From a virus, in IMG/VR virus record IMGVR_UViG_3300034104_000851, positions 1-58,385 of that record: DNA of 58,385 bases. One strand, given 5' to 3'. A program made the translations under genes and the position numbers. Shown here piece after piece: positions 7,832 to 17,203 of this stretch. Position 1 is the first letter of the stretch. Every line of letters begins with the position of its first letter. The notes below the pieces were generated by a model, which saw only the letters and a list, made by a program, of their open reading frames with translations, was not told the DNA's origin and did not search any database.

Positions 7832-9459
7832 GGCCGCGTCATGATCCTTCCATCGGTGGTCTTCCAACGCTTGATATTTGGGTTGGCGCGCACTTGTTCT
7901 GGCGTCAAAGTCTGAAGGGTGGGCGTGCGCCGCGCGCCTTGCGCGGGTGCGGTACGCGGCGCACCGTACAAGTCTTCTAGCGTGTCCAGAGTAGTGCGCG
8001 CCGCTTCAATTCCCTGCGTAGGGTCAGTCAACGCATCCAATGTCAACTGAAGTTCTACGTTCGAGTTCATTTCTTGCGCGGACATACCTGTCGCGTTCTT
8101 GATGGCGGTCGCCAACAGCTTACGCGAGTTGATAATTTCTGATAGATATTTCGACGTTTTTGTACCTACCATCTTTTGCGCTTCGCGGCCAAGGCTTGAA
8201 GAAGCAAAATAGTCCATCGCGTTTTCAAAACCACCGCGGGTTTCTGATGGGATAGCTTTGGCTTTATCCAACTGCTCATAGGCGGCGCGGACTTTTTTGA
8301 TTAGCGTGCTTACCTGTTTGCGCCCCGGCAATTTTTCAGCGGCTTTCTTTTCGGTTTCAACAATCGCGGTAGCGCGGGCTGCCGCTGCCGCTTTAGCTGC
8401 CGCCTCTGCGGGCGACTCACGCCCTGCAATTGCTTCTTGACGCACACGTTCAATAGGCACCTGTGACGAGCCGGGCAGCGGCGACACGTTAGGGTTACGC
8501 ATCTGAAGCGGCGTGCTTGTGCGCGTCTGTGCCAGCGTCTGTTCCATCGGCGGCGCGCCGCGCAGGCCAGCGGTCTGCGACTCCATCGGCTCACCGCGGT
8601 AAACAGCAAACTGCGACTCCGGTGTGCGGCCATCATACGCCATCGGCGACACTTCAAAGTCGGCTGGCGCCCCACGCATTTGATTGTCAGTTACGCCGGG
8701 CGTATTTGGCGTCACTTGGATGTTGTTCTGCTGCACCCATGCTGCGATCTTGGCGCGGCTTTGTGGCTGTGCAATCGAAAGGATTTTATCGTAATCGGAT
8801 TTGGACATGACGCCCGTTTCCAACGCCGACGCTACTACTAGGCCCAGCGATCCGGGATCGGCATCTGCGGTCGATTGCGGCGCGGCGCTCATGGGTGCAG
8901 CAGCGGCAGGCGCGCGCGGCGCAACAGGTGTTTCTGGCGCGTCGTATACGGCGCGTTGCTCAGGGTTAAGACCGCCGACAACAACCGACCTAGGCAGCCC
9001 TTCTCTAGAAAGTTCCAAGCTGGCAACTGGCGTTGCAAGCGAATATTTGAGTACGTCGTCGGCTTTTGCGATAGTAAGAATTTTTGAGTTTTGGTTCCAC
9101 TCGTCAGGAAGCGGCAACTCATTTGCAAACGCAGGGATGTTTGTGACAATCTCTTGGCGTAAAACGCCGTACCGTGCTTTGTCCGCAGGGTTAATAGTAG
9201 CCAACCTATCGCGGTACTGTGCCGTTAAATCTTTAAGATAGCTTAACTCTTTTTCGCGGATAGTCGCCGTTTGCGTCTGCGCTGCGCGCTCTTCTGCCCT
9301 AGCAGCAAAATCCATTTCCTGCGATAAACGCTGTGCTTGACGCTCAGCCGCGCGCTGCTGCGCCACCGTGTTTAGCATCTGGCCCATCTGCGCGGTTACA
9401 CGCGCCGGATCGGGAAGCTGTGGGTTACGCGCCTGAAGGGCTATCATTTGGTTTGCCAT
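7828..9459 (-). CDS. Ejection (internal virion) protein, gp20-like position
   Basis: A 543-aa, Ala/Gln-rich helical protein starting MANQMIALQARNPQLPDP. ATG at 9459 is preferred over the in-frame TTG at 9465 because AAGG lies upstream and genome B starts at the same residues. The N-terminal 20 residues, the middle ATPVASLELS...GGLNPEQRAVYDAPETP, and the block FAVYRGEPM are kept in genome B, while the regions between have diverged. Likely part of the ejectosome (inference from gene order and composition). Confidence 0.65.
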   Translation of the reverse strand: MANQMIALQARNPQLPDPARVTAQMGQMLNTVAQQRAAERQAQRLSQEMDFAARAEERAAQTQTATIREKELSYLKDLTAQYRDRLATINPADKARYGVLRQEIVTNIPAFANELPLPDEWNQNSKILTIAKADDVLKYSLATPVASLELSREGLPRSVVVGGLNPEQRAVYDAPETPVAPRAPAAAAPMSAAPQSTADADPGSLGLVVASALETGVMSKSDYDKILSIAQPQSRAKIAAWVQQNNIQVTPNTPGVTDNQMRGAPADFEVSPMAYDGRTPESQFAVYRGEPMESQTAGLRGAPPMEQTLAQTRTSTPLQMRNPNVSPLPGSSQVPIERVRQEAIAGRESPAEAAAKAAAAARATAIVETEKKAAEKLPGRKQVSTLIKKVRAAYEQLDKAKAIPSETRGGFENAMDYFASSSLGREAQKMVGTKTSKYLSEIINSRKLLATAIKNATGMSAQEMNSNVELQLTLDALTDPTQGIEAARTTLDTLEDLYGAPRTAPAQGARRTPTLQTLTPEQVRANPNIKRWKTTDGRIMTRP

Positions 9460-9465
9460 GTTCAA

Positions 9466-10200
9466 TTAACCTTTTGGGATACCGCCGGGGGCGCCGCTAT
9501 TGTAATAGTTCATCATAGCGTTCTGCATTGGATAGTTTGTCGCAATACCGCCAACTTGACCAAGGGCGGTGTTAAGCGCGTTAGCTTGACCGATGTAGCC
9601 TGACGCGCGTGCAGCGCCAGCGTTGTAGATGTTCGACGCTTGGTTCTGGCCCATCTGTCCAGCAGCGCCTGTAAGCACGTTGGTTGCTGACTGACCCGAA
9701 CCCATCAGCGATTGCAGCGGATTAAGACGCGCCGACCGCTCGACCTGATAGCGGTTAAACGCGTTCTGATATTCTTGGCTGGCTAAGTCTTGGCCGAAAC
9801 GCTGCACACCCTTCAAGGTGGAGCCGGACAGCAGATTGCCGCGTGCGGCTGCCGACCGCTCTAGCGCCTTCATGCCTTCAGCTTGACGGAAAGCATAGCC
9901 GGGGTCTTGCTGGAATTGATCTGTGCCAAAGGATTTCGCCATGCTGCCGTAGCCAGCGGCGGTCTTGTCGCCGCCGATGCCCAGCAACTGCATAATCTCT
10001 TGCTGCGCTGTCAGGCCACCTTGGCGAAACGGCTCTTGCAGTTCCGTCTGCCGCTGGAACATGCGCTCCTGCGCTGCGGTCGCGTCTTGCGCGGCGCGCT
10101 CTTGCGTTCTGGCTGCTTTTTTAGCGCCACTAGAGGCGATCATCCCGCCGCCGATTGCGCTTGCGGCGCCGATCCCTGCTGCGATTACTGCTGGTGGCAT
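9466..10200 (-). CDS. DNA ejection/transfer protein, gp7-like
   Basis: A 244-aa protein with an N-terminal glycine-rich hydrophobic helix (AAGIGAASAIGGGMIASSGAKKAA), a charged coiled region (EERAAQDATAAQERMFQRQTELQ) and a repetitive Gln/Asn/Gly C-terminal part. This form is typical of phage DNA-transfer proteins such as P22 gp7 and p32-like proteins. Residues from about 30 to 200 are almost unchanged in genome B. The start overlaps the end of the GNAT-like gene by 16 bases. Confidence 0.65.
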   Translation of the reverse strand: MPPAVIAAGIGAASAIGGGMIASSGAKKAARTQERAAQDATAAQERMFQRQTELQEPFRQGGLTAQQEIMQLLGIGGDKTAAGYGSMAKSFGTDQFQQDPGYAFRQAEGMKALERSAAARGNLLSGSTLKGVQRFGQDLASQEYQNAFNRYQVERSARLNPLQSLMGSGQSATNVLTGAAGQMGQNQASNIYNAGAARASGYIGQANALNTALGQVGGIATNYPMQNAMMNYYNSGAPGGIPKG

Positions 10201-10619
10201 TTCGGTAACTCCATCTTATACAGGTCGTATGCGGACCCAAGTGTATATATCATCTCACCTGTGGGTTGCATACCCCCCTTGCGCGCGTACATATACACGC
10301 TAGGGGCGTTAGGGGCAATCCGTGCCCACAGAGTCTCAGCACCGTTTTCTACGGCAAAGTCAATAGTAAATTGACGCGCCTTAGCAGCCCACTTACCGCG
10401 GCCTTTCGGCAATATCATTACATGCACTTCGTATACGTTGGGTGATGTCCACGCCAACACGTAACCGCCGTGCTCACCCATTAAAAACCAATTCTTATCA
10501 AACTGGACCGCGTCGGTAAAATCTAACTCACCCACACTAACTGCGCCTATGAATGGACGGACGTCAGGGTGGTTAGCTACCCCATTGATCCGATCCACAT
10601 CAAAGCACCTTTTAAGCAT
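10185..10619 (-). CDS. GNAT-like acetyltransferase
   Basis: A 144-aa protein of the size and pattern of phage GNAT proteins: a beta-rich first half (NWFLMGEHGGYVLAW), VHVMILPKGRGKWAAKA resembling the acetyl-CoA binding loop, and a C-terminal YMYARKGGMQPTGE. It is translationally coupled to the preceding gene by TAATG. Genome B has a different GNAT-like protein of 151 aa in the same place. Virion-linked GNATs are common, but their substrates are unknown. Confidence 0.6.
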   Translation of the reverse strand: MLKRCFDVDRINGVANHPDVRPFIGAVSVGELDFTDAVQFDKNWFLMGEHGGYVLAWTSPNVYEVHVMILPKGRGKWAAKARQFTIDFAVENGAETLWARIAPNAPSVYMYARKGGMQPTGEMIYTLGSAYDLYKMELPKCHQQ

Positions 10620-10954
10620 TAGCTAACCAGACGACCTGACGCGCGGATGTTGATGGCGGATGCCGTGCCAGCGATGGTGCTGATAAAACCATTGTTCGGC
10701 AGCACATGGCCGACCAGTTCAGGAAACGTATACGTCTCTGATGGCTGGAGCGTTTTGGTCTTGACAATCAAGTTGTCGTTGCCGGCGGAGCCAGCAGCCG
10801 TAATTAGGTTGACGCTGATCGTTGCTGCCGACGCCGAATAATTCGTAGCCGTAAACTTGTCGATGATAGTTTGCACACCATTTGACGTGTACTGCGTCAC
10901 TTGAGTTGCTTCCGCTGTCTTAGCGGGAATGATGTTACTGATAGATACGGCCAT
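10619..10954 (-). CDS. Conserved small beta-rich virion protein
   Basis: A 111-aa protein rich in Thr, Ser and Asn with alternating hydrophobic residues, the look of a small beta-sandwich. It is nearly identical in genome B (52078-52413). It lies between the fibre and the ejection genes, where P22 carries gp14, but I see no sequence likeness to claim that. Probably a tail or head-completion part. Confidence 0.55.
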   Translation of the reverse strand: MAVSISNIIPAKTAEATQVTQYTSNGVQTIIDKFTATNYSASAATISVNLITAAGSAGNDNLIVKTKTLQPSETYTFPELVGHVLPNNGFISTIAGTASAINIRASGRLVS

Positions 10955-10964
10955 ATCTTATTCC

Positions 10965-13433
10965 TTATAGCGAAGTAATTGTTTGCCAAGCTGCACCGCT
11001 ATATACGCAGGCTTTGGAAAGCGTAGTATCAAATACCATAAGACCAGCCGCAGGGCTAGATATAGCGTTCTTTTCAACGGTTGTCATGTTGGGTAGACGA
11101 AAACCTTTGGTAGTTGACTGCACATCCAAAATTGCGGATGCGTTTGCCGTAGCCCCAATTCCGACGTTACCGTTGCCGTCAATACGCATACGCTCATCTG
11201 CGGTAGTCCAGTTAGCCGCGCCTGCGCTGCTGGCGTTATAGAAAATTAACGAGCCTTGGCCGTTAGCGTTTTGCCGAAGAATACCGATTGCAGCTTTGGA
11301 ATATGTGGTATCAGATGAAAACTCAATACCGCCGATACCTGACCCGCTATTGCTGTTCTGTGACCGAATACCGGCGAAAGCACTTCCGCCCGCTACAGAT
11401 ACGTCAAGACGTTGTTGCGGCGAAGTCGTACCAATTCCGACATTGCCGCTGCTATCTATACGCATACGCTCGTCTGTAGTAGCCCAGTTAGCCGCGCCTG
11501 TGCTGCTGGCATTATAAAAAGCTAGTGTGCCTACACCGTTGGCGGCACCGCGAACCAAGCCGATTGCAGCTTTTGCGTAAGTGGCGTCGGAAGAGAACTC
11601 AATACCGCCGATACCCGATCCGCTATTGCTGTTTTGTGAGCGAATACCAGCGAAAGCACTTCCCCCCGATACAGATACGTCAAGACGTTGCTGCGGTGAA
11701 GTTGTGCCAATCCCGACATTTGTGCCCGTGTCGTAAACAATAGATGCGCTGACGGCTGATGTGCCGTTACCCTTTACCAGATAACCGGATGTGAGCGTGG
11801 TTGCACCCGTGCCGCCGTTGGCTACAGGCAGTGTACCTGTGACTTGAGTTGTAAGGCTGACGTTTGATAGAGTGCCCCCAAGCGTAAGCGATCCCGAAGA
11901 CGTTACCGTTCCTGTAAGCGTAATACCGTTGACAGTTCCCGTACCGCTGACGCTGGTTACAGTGCCAGAACCCTTATTATTGAATGTAGTCCAATCAGTG
12001 CTAGTCAGGTATCCATTGACCGAAGCTGTAGCTGCGGCCATACTAATAGCCGGAGTGGTGCCGCCAGAAGACACAACAGGGGCCGTGCCAGTGACGCTGG
12101 TGACCGTGCCTGTGGTTGGTGTTGTCCATGTAGGAACGCCAGCCCCTGCGGATGTAAGCACTTGTCCAGATGTGCCAGCAGCCGTAAACGCGTATGCTGT
12201 TCCTGTTCCATAAGGCACAGCCCCTGCCGTCGGTGCAGATGTTCCATTAGTGCCGCCATTGGCAATAGGGAGCGTGCCTGAGACTTGTGTTGTGAGGCTT
12301 ACACCAGACAGTGTGCCGCCAAGCGTTAGTGACCCTGAAGACGTTACCGTTCCTGTCAGCGTAATTCCATTTACCGTACCTGTGCCGCTGACGCTAGTAA
12401 CCGTTCCCGACCCTTTATTGTTAAAAGTAGTCCAATCGGTACTGGTAAGATAGCCGTTAACCGAAGTTGTCGCGGCAGGCATACTAATGGCGGGTGTCGT
12501 ACCGCCGCTAGATACAACGGGGGACGTTCCTGTGACGCTAGTGACAGTTCCTGATGCGCCGGTCAAAACGCCAGCAGACAACGTCAAACCGCCAGCTACG
12601 CTGATCTCTTCGGCTGCGCCTGTGCTGGCTGTAGTGCGACCTAATAGACGGCTGGTAGACATCGTAAGGCCATTGGCAGAAGCATACGCACTGGGGGCAA
12701 CATAGTCAGTTGCCGCGACCGCTGCGGACAGCGCGGTTCCGTTACCCTTTATCAGACCTGTAACTGACGTGGATAAAGTGATTGCAGGCGTTGTAGTGGC
12801 AGTAGCAACGGTTCCTGCAAATCCATTAGCTGAAACAACAGAAACGCTTGTAACCGTTCCAGTTCCCGCTGTAGAGGAAATGGTAATTGAGCCTGAACCG
12901 TTAGTGATGCTGATGTTTGTGCCAGCAATCAGAGTGGCTTTGGTTAGCGTGTTGCCTGTTGTGTTGCCAATCAGAAGCTGGCCGTCTGTATAGGTAGTCT
13001 GGCCCGTGCCGCCATTGGCTACAGCCAACGTGCCGCCAAGTGTGAGCGTGCCGCTTGTCGTGATCGGGGAGCCTGTAAAGGTCAGGCCAGTTGTTCCACC
13101 AGACGCAGCAACTGAAGTGACAGTGCCGCCAAGATCAGGCGGCGTAACACCGAAAGCATTTTGCAGATTGTTTAAGCTACTCTCTAGGCTTGCCACCATA
13201 CCATCAGACGTAATTGCGGACGCTTGTGTAGCTGTTGCCAGCATGGCGTCGTAGGTAGCTAACAGTGATGCTGTGTCTGGCCCTAACGTAACTTCTTCTT
13301 GATTAGCCTGCGTAGCAGTCAACAGTGACAGAAAAAACCTGTACCATTCACGACTAATCGCGCCTGACCGTTCGTCAATAAAAGCGACGCGCGGCGGCGT
13401 TAGCTGGGTGGGGTTGATCGGCGCCAATGCCAT
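10965..13433 (-). CDS. Long repetitive tail fibre or needle-tip protein
   Basis: An 822-aa protein with a conserved N-terminal anchor (first 70 residues, MALAPINPTQLTPPRV...) shared with the 215-aa genome B protein. It is followed by about 520 residues of Gly/Thr/Ser-rich repeats (GTVTSV, NGGTGAT, LTLGG) and by two exact-length 92-residue repeats beginning NVGIGTTSPQQRLDV. The C-terminus (FRLPNMTTVEKNAI...) resembles phage fibre ends. No S74 chaperone dyad was seen. It starts in an ATGA overlap with the gp10-like gene; P22 has its needle gp26 here. Role: receptor contact or cell puncture (inference). Confidence 0.8.
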   Translation of the reverse strand: MALAPINPTQLTPPRVAFIDERSGAISREWYRFFLSLLTATQANQEEVTLGPDTASLLATYDAMLATATQASAITSDGMVASLESSLNNLQNAFGVTPPDLGGTVTSVAASGGTTGLTFTGSPITTSGTLTLGGTLAVANGGTGQTTYTDGQLLIGNTTGNTLTKATLIAGTNISITNGSGSITISSTAGTGTVTSVSVVSANGFAGTVATATTTPAITLSTSVTGLIKGNGTALSAAVAATDYVAPSAYASANGLTMSTSRLLGRTTASTGAAEEISVAGGLTLSAGVLTGASGTVTSVTGTSPVVSSGGTTPAISMPAATTSVNGYLTSTDWTTFNNKGSGTVTSVSGTGTVNGITLTGTVTSSGSLTLGGTLSGVSLTTQVSGTLPIANGGTNGTSAPTAGAVPYGTGTAYAFTAAGTSGQVLTSAGAGVPTWTTPTTGTVTSVTGTAPVVSSGGTTPAISMAAATASVNGYLTSTDWTTFNNKGSGTVTSVSGTGTVNGITLTGTVTSSGSLTLGGTLSNVSLTTQVTGTLPVANGGTGATTLTSGYLVKGNGTSAVSASIVYDTGTNVGIGTTSPQQRLDVSVSGGSAFAGIRSQNSNSGSGIGGIEFSSDATYAKAAIGLVRGAANGVGTLAFYNASSTGAANWATTDERMRIDSSGNVGIGTTSPQQRLDVSVAGGSAFAGIRSQNSNSGSGIGGIEFSSDTTYSKAAIGILRQNANGQGSLIFYNASSAGAANWTTADERMRIDGNGNVGIGATANASAILDVQSTTKGFRLPNMTTVEKNAISSPAAGLMVFDTTLSKACVYSGAAWQTITSL
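11169..11720 (-). repeat. Two direct 276-bp repeats inside the fibre gene
   Basis: Units at 11445-11720 and 11169-11444 each encode 92 residues beginning NVGIGTTSPQQRLDVSV and ending DERMRIDS/GNG. A third partial start, NVGIGATANASAIL, follows at 11168 at the same spacing. The units differ at scattered bases, so the duplication is not recent or not an assembly copy. Confidence 0.85.
11797..12551 (-). repeat. 441-bp period repeat inside the fibre gene
   Basis: Two long units begin at 12551 and 12110 on the minus strand. Each encodes GTVTSVTGTxPVVSSGG, then VNGYLTSTDWTTFNNKGSG, GTVNGITLTGTVTSSGSL and LTTQVxGTLPxANGG over about 105 residues. The stretch between them is not repeated. Confidence 0.8.
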
Positions 13434-14959
13434 CAGGCGTTTGTCCCACTAAGTATCAGTTCAGCGCCCATGATATAAATCCGTACAGGGTCTGTGCCAG
13501 ACACTTCGTAGACGCGGTCGCGTATCTTCATCGTTGCGCCAAGGCGACGCCATATTGTTCGGAAGCCAAACCGGCCAATTTTCCCCATCGACTTCCAATG
13601 TTCATTAGACCATGTATGGCCGCCGTCATCGGAAAAACGCAACATGACTTGTGGGTTATACCCCGGCGTGTCGGGATACGCCATTGTCACAAGAAAAGTG
13701 CCATCTTCTGTGGTTATGTTAACTTCCGTTTCAGTAACTAACTCTTGTTCGCCTGCGCCGGGAGACAATTCAAGTCCTACACCAGTTTCGCAGTCAAGCT
13801 GCATTGAATGTTGAATAGTGCGCGAGAGGTTGTTAGCGCCTGTTGGCAACGCGCGCCACGACCGCAGCCATTTCTGTGGTTCGCCATCGTCAGCGTACAC
13901 ATTCAAATCAAACTCGTAAATCTTGCCGTTTTCGTAGTCGCCAACAACCGTGGTATTATTAAAGAACATCTGGTTATTGGCGCGGTGACGGTTAAAATCA
14001 CCGTTAGCAAACGATGCGCGCTCATGCCACGCACCAGTAGCAACATCATACACCCATGTTGTGTCGGCGCTGGGGAAGTTTAAAACGTAAAAGCTATGGC
14101 CATCCTGCTGATATGTGTAGCCTGTCGCGTCTGAAATGTCAGCATACTCTTGCATCTGCCATTCGATAGCGTGCGTCGAAACGCGCTGTCCGATGTAACC
14201 CGCAGCTTTGTAAACAATCCCTTGACCGCGCGCGTCCCTACCTAGCCAGTAGACTTGGTTGTCCATTTTGGCGATGCTGTAAGGCGCGGCGCACCCCAGT
14301 TCGTTAAACGCACCTTGGATACGCGCCAGCGGAAAGTCGAGCAGCCCTGCGTCATACCAGACTTCGGTTGAGTTTGTGCCAAACACCCAGACTTCGCGGT
14401 GATCCACAAAGACCGCAACAACATTGTCTGGATTGCCTTCAGCGCTGGAAAATTCCAGTGGGTCAATACTGGTTCCATCAAGTAATTGCGTAACCCAGAT
14501 TTTTTGGCTGTTAGGTTCATTGAACGTAAAATATCCGTCGATGTAACCCACCGTGCCTGCGCCGGGGAAATCTGGGTCGCCAATTTGCTGAAATACGTTG
14601 GTGCTGGCGTTATAGATGTAGCCTTGCGGATTAGCCGCAATAAATAGTTGCGTTCCGTTGTCAGCCATGCTGACAGGGCCCGAACCCCCCACACTACCTT
14701 TAGCGGTTGCGTTCCAGCTGCTGTCGATCTGATACAGTGTCGGGCCTGAGACAACATAGCCGTAGCCGCCATACGTCCACATACCGCGGATAGGACCAAT
14801 GCCAACGGTAGCTAGAACAGTCAGCCCCGGCGCGCGCTGAAGAAACGCTGGCTCCTTGCCGCCTTCAGGAACGATCTCAGGAAACAAGTTAACCATGCGG
14901 TTGTTGGCGGCATTGACGCTTCTAGCGACATACGCGGAACCAAGGATGGGCGTTTTCAT
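13433..14959 (-). CDS. Packaged-DNA stabilisation protein, gp10-like tail hub
   Basis: A 508-aa protein like P22 gp10: MKTPILGSAYVARSVNAANNRMVNLFPEIVPEGGKEPAFLQRAPGL at the N-terminus, beta-propeller-like repeats (GYVVSGPTLYQID, QLFIAANPQGYIYN), and a C-terminal YEVSGTDPVRIYIMGAEL. In P22 this protein plugs the head-tail channel together with gp4 and gp26. ATG at 14959 is chosen because genome B starts at the same residue. Relative to genome B it carries about 32 extra residues near residue 400 (LSPGAGEQELVTETEV...). Confidence 0.82.
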   Translation of the reverse strand: MKTPILGSAYVARSVNAANNRMVNLFPEIVPEGGKEPAFLQRAPGLTVLATVGIGPIRGMWTYGGYGYVVSGPTLYQIDSSWNATAKGSVGGSGPVSMADNGTQLFIAANPQGYIYNASTNVFQQIGDPDFPGAGTVGYIDGYFTFNEPNSQKIWVTQLLDGTSIDPLEFSSAEGNPDNVVAVFVDHREVWVFGTNSTEVWYDAGLLDFPLARIQGAFNELGCAAPYSIAKMDNQVYWLGRDARGQGIVYKAAGYIGQRVSTHAIEWQMQEYADISDATGYTYQQDGHSFYVLNFPSADTTWVYDVATGAWHERASFANGDFNRHRANNQMFFNNTTVVGDYENGKIYEFDLNVYADDGEPQKWLRSWRALPTGANNLSRTIQHSMQLDCETGVGLELSPGAGEQELVTETEVNITTEDGTFLVTMAYPDTPGYNPQVMLRFSDDGGHTWSNEHWKSMGKIGRFGFRTIWRRLGATMKIRDRVYEVSGTDPVRIYIMGAELILSGTNA

Positions 14960-14964
14960 GTTAA

Positions 14965-15126
14965 TCAAACACTTTCTTGTGTGTTGCCCGGCGGTTGAGG
15001 AGCATCACAAATCTCCGCAAGTTTTTCGTTCATCAAGCGCATCTGATGACGAAGCTGGATGATTTCCAAGTCGCGCTCACCAAGAGCGCGCGCAAGAGAA
15101 TCAAAATCAATCGGAAGCGGGTTCAA
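14965..15126 (-). CDS. Small coiled-coil protein, genome A only
   Basis: A 53-aa protein starting at TTG in a TTGA overlap with the stop of the 396-aa gene, with AAGAG upstream: (M)NPLPIDFDSLARALGERDLEIIQLRHQMRLMNEKLAEIC. The middle is a heptad-like coil. An ATG at 15216 would overlap the upstream gene by 94 bases and is less likely. It is absent from genome B. Small coiled-coil proteins of this type often accompany phage fibres. Confidence 0.55.
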   Translation of the reverse strand: MNPLPIDFDSLARALGERDLEIIQLRHQMRLMNEKLAEICDAPQPPGNTQESV

Positions 15127-16313
15127 TTTACCACTCTTAGGGAGCGGAACCCTACCCCGGCAGTGTCTGCTGCGTCCTGTGTAATTTGCTTGAGAGTACT
15201 TCCTACCCGTATCCACACAGGGTTATCGGCAGCCCCATCTACCCGCATTTGCTCGTTTGTGTCGACCCACAATTCTAACAACCGTCCAGTGGACGCCTGC
15301 CATTTCGTTTCGACGCGAATACCGCGCGCGGACACTTCGTTAACTGATGTAGTGAGGTAGACCATCCAGTTGTTTATCTTGCCCTCTGCCTGAAGAATTT
15401 GACGCCAGCCAGCCGACGTTGCCGTGTTGGAAGCATAAAATGCGGTGTCTGATTGCGACCCTGATGCCGCATCAGATTGCGCCCAATAAGCTGTATAATT
15501 GCTGGCACCGACCTGACCGGGGCGAAGCCCAGCAGACGAGGAGAAATTAATGACATCGACTTCAATTCCAACGACGTTTGTTGGCGCATTTCCAGAAGTC
15601 TGTGCTGCGATGATGTTGGCGCCGAACACATCCCACGGCGTAGTTCCAGCGCCCGTGTTGGTTTGCGCGATGGCGGATACACCAACCATTATTCTTTTAG
15701 ACGGATCGGCTGAAATCGGTGCATTAGTTGAATACGCGCGGAATGAAGCGCCGTTAACTTCAGCTTCACAGCCAGCTTCAGCGATATGTTCAGTTGTGAT
15801 CGCGCTAATTTTATACTCATTACCCCAAACTGATCGCGCTTGAGTTAGTGCGGTACTGTTATGAACTTCCACATAAGCGCCAGTGCGGGCATAAGACAGC
15901 GTACTGTCAGGAGTAGTAGCAGTTCCTCTGAACACCGACACACCATTTTGTGCTGCTTTAGCAAAGTTATTGGCTCCCGGCTCATTAAGCTGGCCAAGAG
16001 TCCCTTCGTAAAACCCGCCTCTTGAAATAGAGACATATCCGGGGGAAAGCATATCTCCACTAGAACCAAAAATAACCTTGGTTGTCCCTGCGCCCACTTT
16101 AGCATTAGCAAGAGTGTCGTAATCGGCAGCGTTTACCGTGCCGCGCAGTTTGGCTTGTATTGTCTGCAATACCGCACCTGTGCCAGATTGCACAAAGCCA
16201 ATAGTGGCTACACCTGCGCGTTTCGTAACGCCGTCTTGAACAACCGGCATCTCAACTGTGCTGGCCAACGGCGAAGTTGCTAAAGGAAGACCTGTAATAG
16301 TGACAGTCGGCAT
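15123..16313 (-). CDS. Fibre-like virion protein, genome A only
   Basis: A 396-aa beta-rich protein. Its N-terminus (ITGLPLATSPLASTVEMPVVQDGVTKRAGVA) resembles that of the 288-aa protein at 22457-23323, suggesting a shared attachment module. The rest is Ser/Thr/Ala-rich, with no enzyme motif. It begins in a TAATG overlap with the gp4-like gene. In genome B the same TAATG leads straight into the gp10-like gene, so this gene and the next were gained or lost as a block. Confidence 0.65.
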   Translation of the reverse strand: MPTVTITGLPLATSPLASTVEMPVVQDGVTKRAGVATIGFVQSGTGAVLQTIQAKLRGTVNAADYDTLANAKVGAGTTKVIFGSSGDMLSPGYVSISRGGFYEGTLGQLNEPGANNFAKAAQNGVSVFRGTATTPDSTLSYARTGAYVEVHNSTALTQARSVWGNEYKISAITTEHIAEAGCEAEVNGASFRAYSTNAPISADPSKRIMVGVSAIAQTNTGAGTTPWDVFGANIIAAQTSGNAPTNVVGIEVDVINFSSSAGLRPGQVGASNYTAYWAQSDAASGSQSDTAFYASNTATSAGWRQILQAEGKINNWMVYLTTSVNEVSARGIRVETKWQASTGRLLELWVDTNEQMRVDGAADNPVWIRVGSTLKQITQDAADTAGVGFRSLRVVN

Positions 16314-17023
16314 TAGTAGTTCCCTGCGTAGATGTTAAACCGCTGCCGCGAAGCGATAAGGCTGTACGGTATGGACATGATGTCATCTGGGTTGTTGATA
16401 CGTTTTATGTTACGCTTCGACGACATAGCAATGCGGCGAACCTGTGCCGATGGTTCCTCGCCAAACTCAGGTGCTAATTCGCACGCCAAGTTATAACGGA
16501 ACGCACGCAGATAGCCGGGCGGGAAATGCAGTACTGTCGCCAGCGTTGCAGGCTGAGTTAGTTCCTCAACAGAAATAAAATGCCATTCTAGATTGCGCGT
16601 CGGACGCGGATAGATGTACATCTCAATGTCGGGGAACGTCATGTTGATGAAGATGACTTGCGGGTATGTCGATGTGACGGTCTTGACCGCGATACCGTTA
16701 TACTGCTGCTGGTTGATGAATTTGATGCCGTAGCTGACGCCAGTGCCGGGGTCTTTGAAATAGGTGCTGTCATCAAGCAGCACTGGGCGGTTGCCGACAA
16801 AGTTGCCTGTTGGCCCCAGCGTGCGCGAAAGCTGACCTGACGGCCATGTAAACACTTGGTCTTGCGTCGAGTAGACCGCGAGGCGCTCAGTGTTCCAGCT
16901 ATCAATCATCTGGTTCATGGCGCGCAGTGCGTCCTGCGACGTTTCAGCCGATGGGACTTCACCTTCTGCTAGAACACCTAGCAGTCTAAGCGAACCATTA
17001 ATTATGTCACCAGCAGTTGCCAT
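16313..17023 (-). CDS. Head-to-tail connector, P22 gp4-like tail accessory factor
   Basis: A 236-aa protein with GDIINGSLRLLGVLAEGEVPSAE, ALRAMNQMIDSWNTERL and FPPGYLRAFRYNLACELAPEFG, all marks of the gp4 family. It assembles below the portal and adds length to the channel. Very close to the genome B copy (54501-55211). Confidence 0.85.
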   Translation of the reverse strand: MATAGDIINGSLRLLGVLAEGEVPSAETSQDALRAMNQMIDSWNTERLAVYSTQDQVFTWPSGQLSRTLGPTGNFVGNRPVLLDDSTYFKDPGTGVSYGIKFINQQQYNGIAVKTVTSTYPQVIFINMTFPDIEMYIYPRPTRNLEWHFISVEELTQPATLATVLHFPPGYLRAFRYNLACELAPEFGEEPSAQVRRIAMSSKRNIKRINNPDDIMSIPYSLIASRQRFNIYAGNY

Positions 17024-17026
17024 TGA

Positions 17027-17203
17027 TTAGTCTTCCTGCGCTTTGCGGCGGCTTTTGGCTACCGGCATTTCGTTGATTGACGCCTTTACAGGCACGTCAG
17101 GATTATAGCGTTCCCAGCCGAAATCTTCATCATAAATCGCTTCTTCTTCTGAAATAGCGACTTTTGCCCCGTGGACATCGTGAACAAGATAGATAACAGC
17201 CAT
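17027..17203 (-). CDS. Small acidic protein between decoration and connector genes
   Basis: A 58-aa frame, MAVIYLVHDVHGAKVAISEEEAIYDEDFGWERYNPDVP..., ending in a basic tail. Genome B has a 59-aa copy with changes only at the residue level, supporting translation. It is placed just after a terminator hairpin, so it may start a new transcript or depend on read-through. Function unknown. Confidence 0.65.
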   Translation of the reverse strand: MAVIYLVHDVHGAKVAISEEEAIYDEDFGWERYNPDVPVKASINEMPVAKSRRKAQED

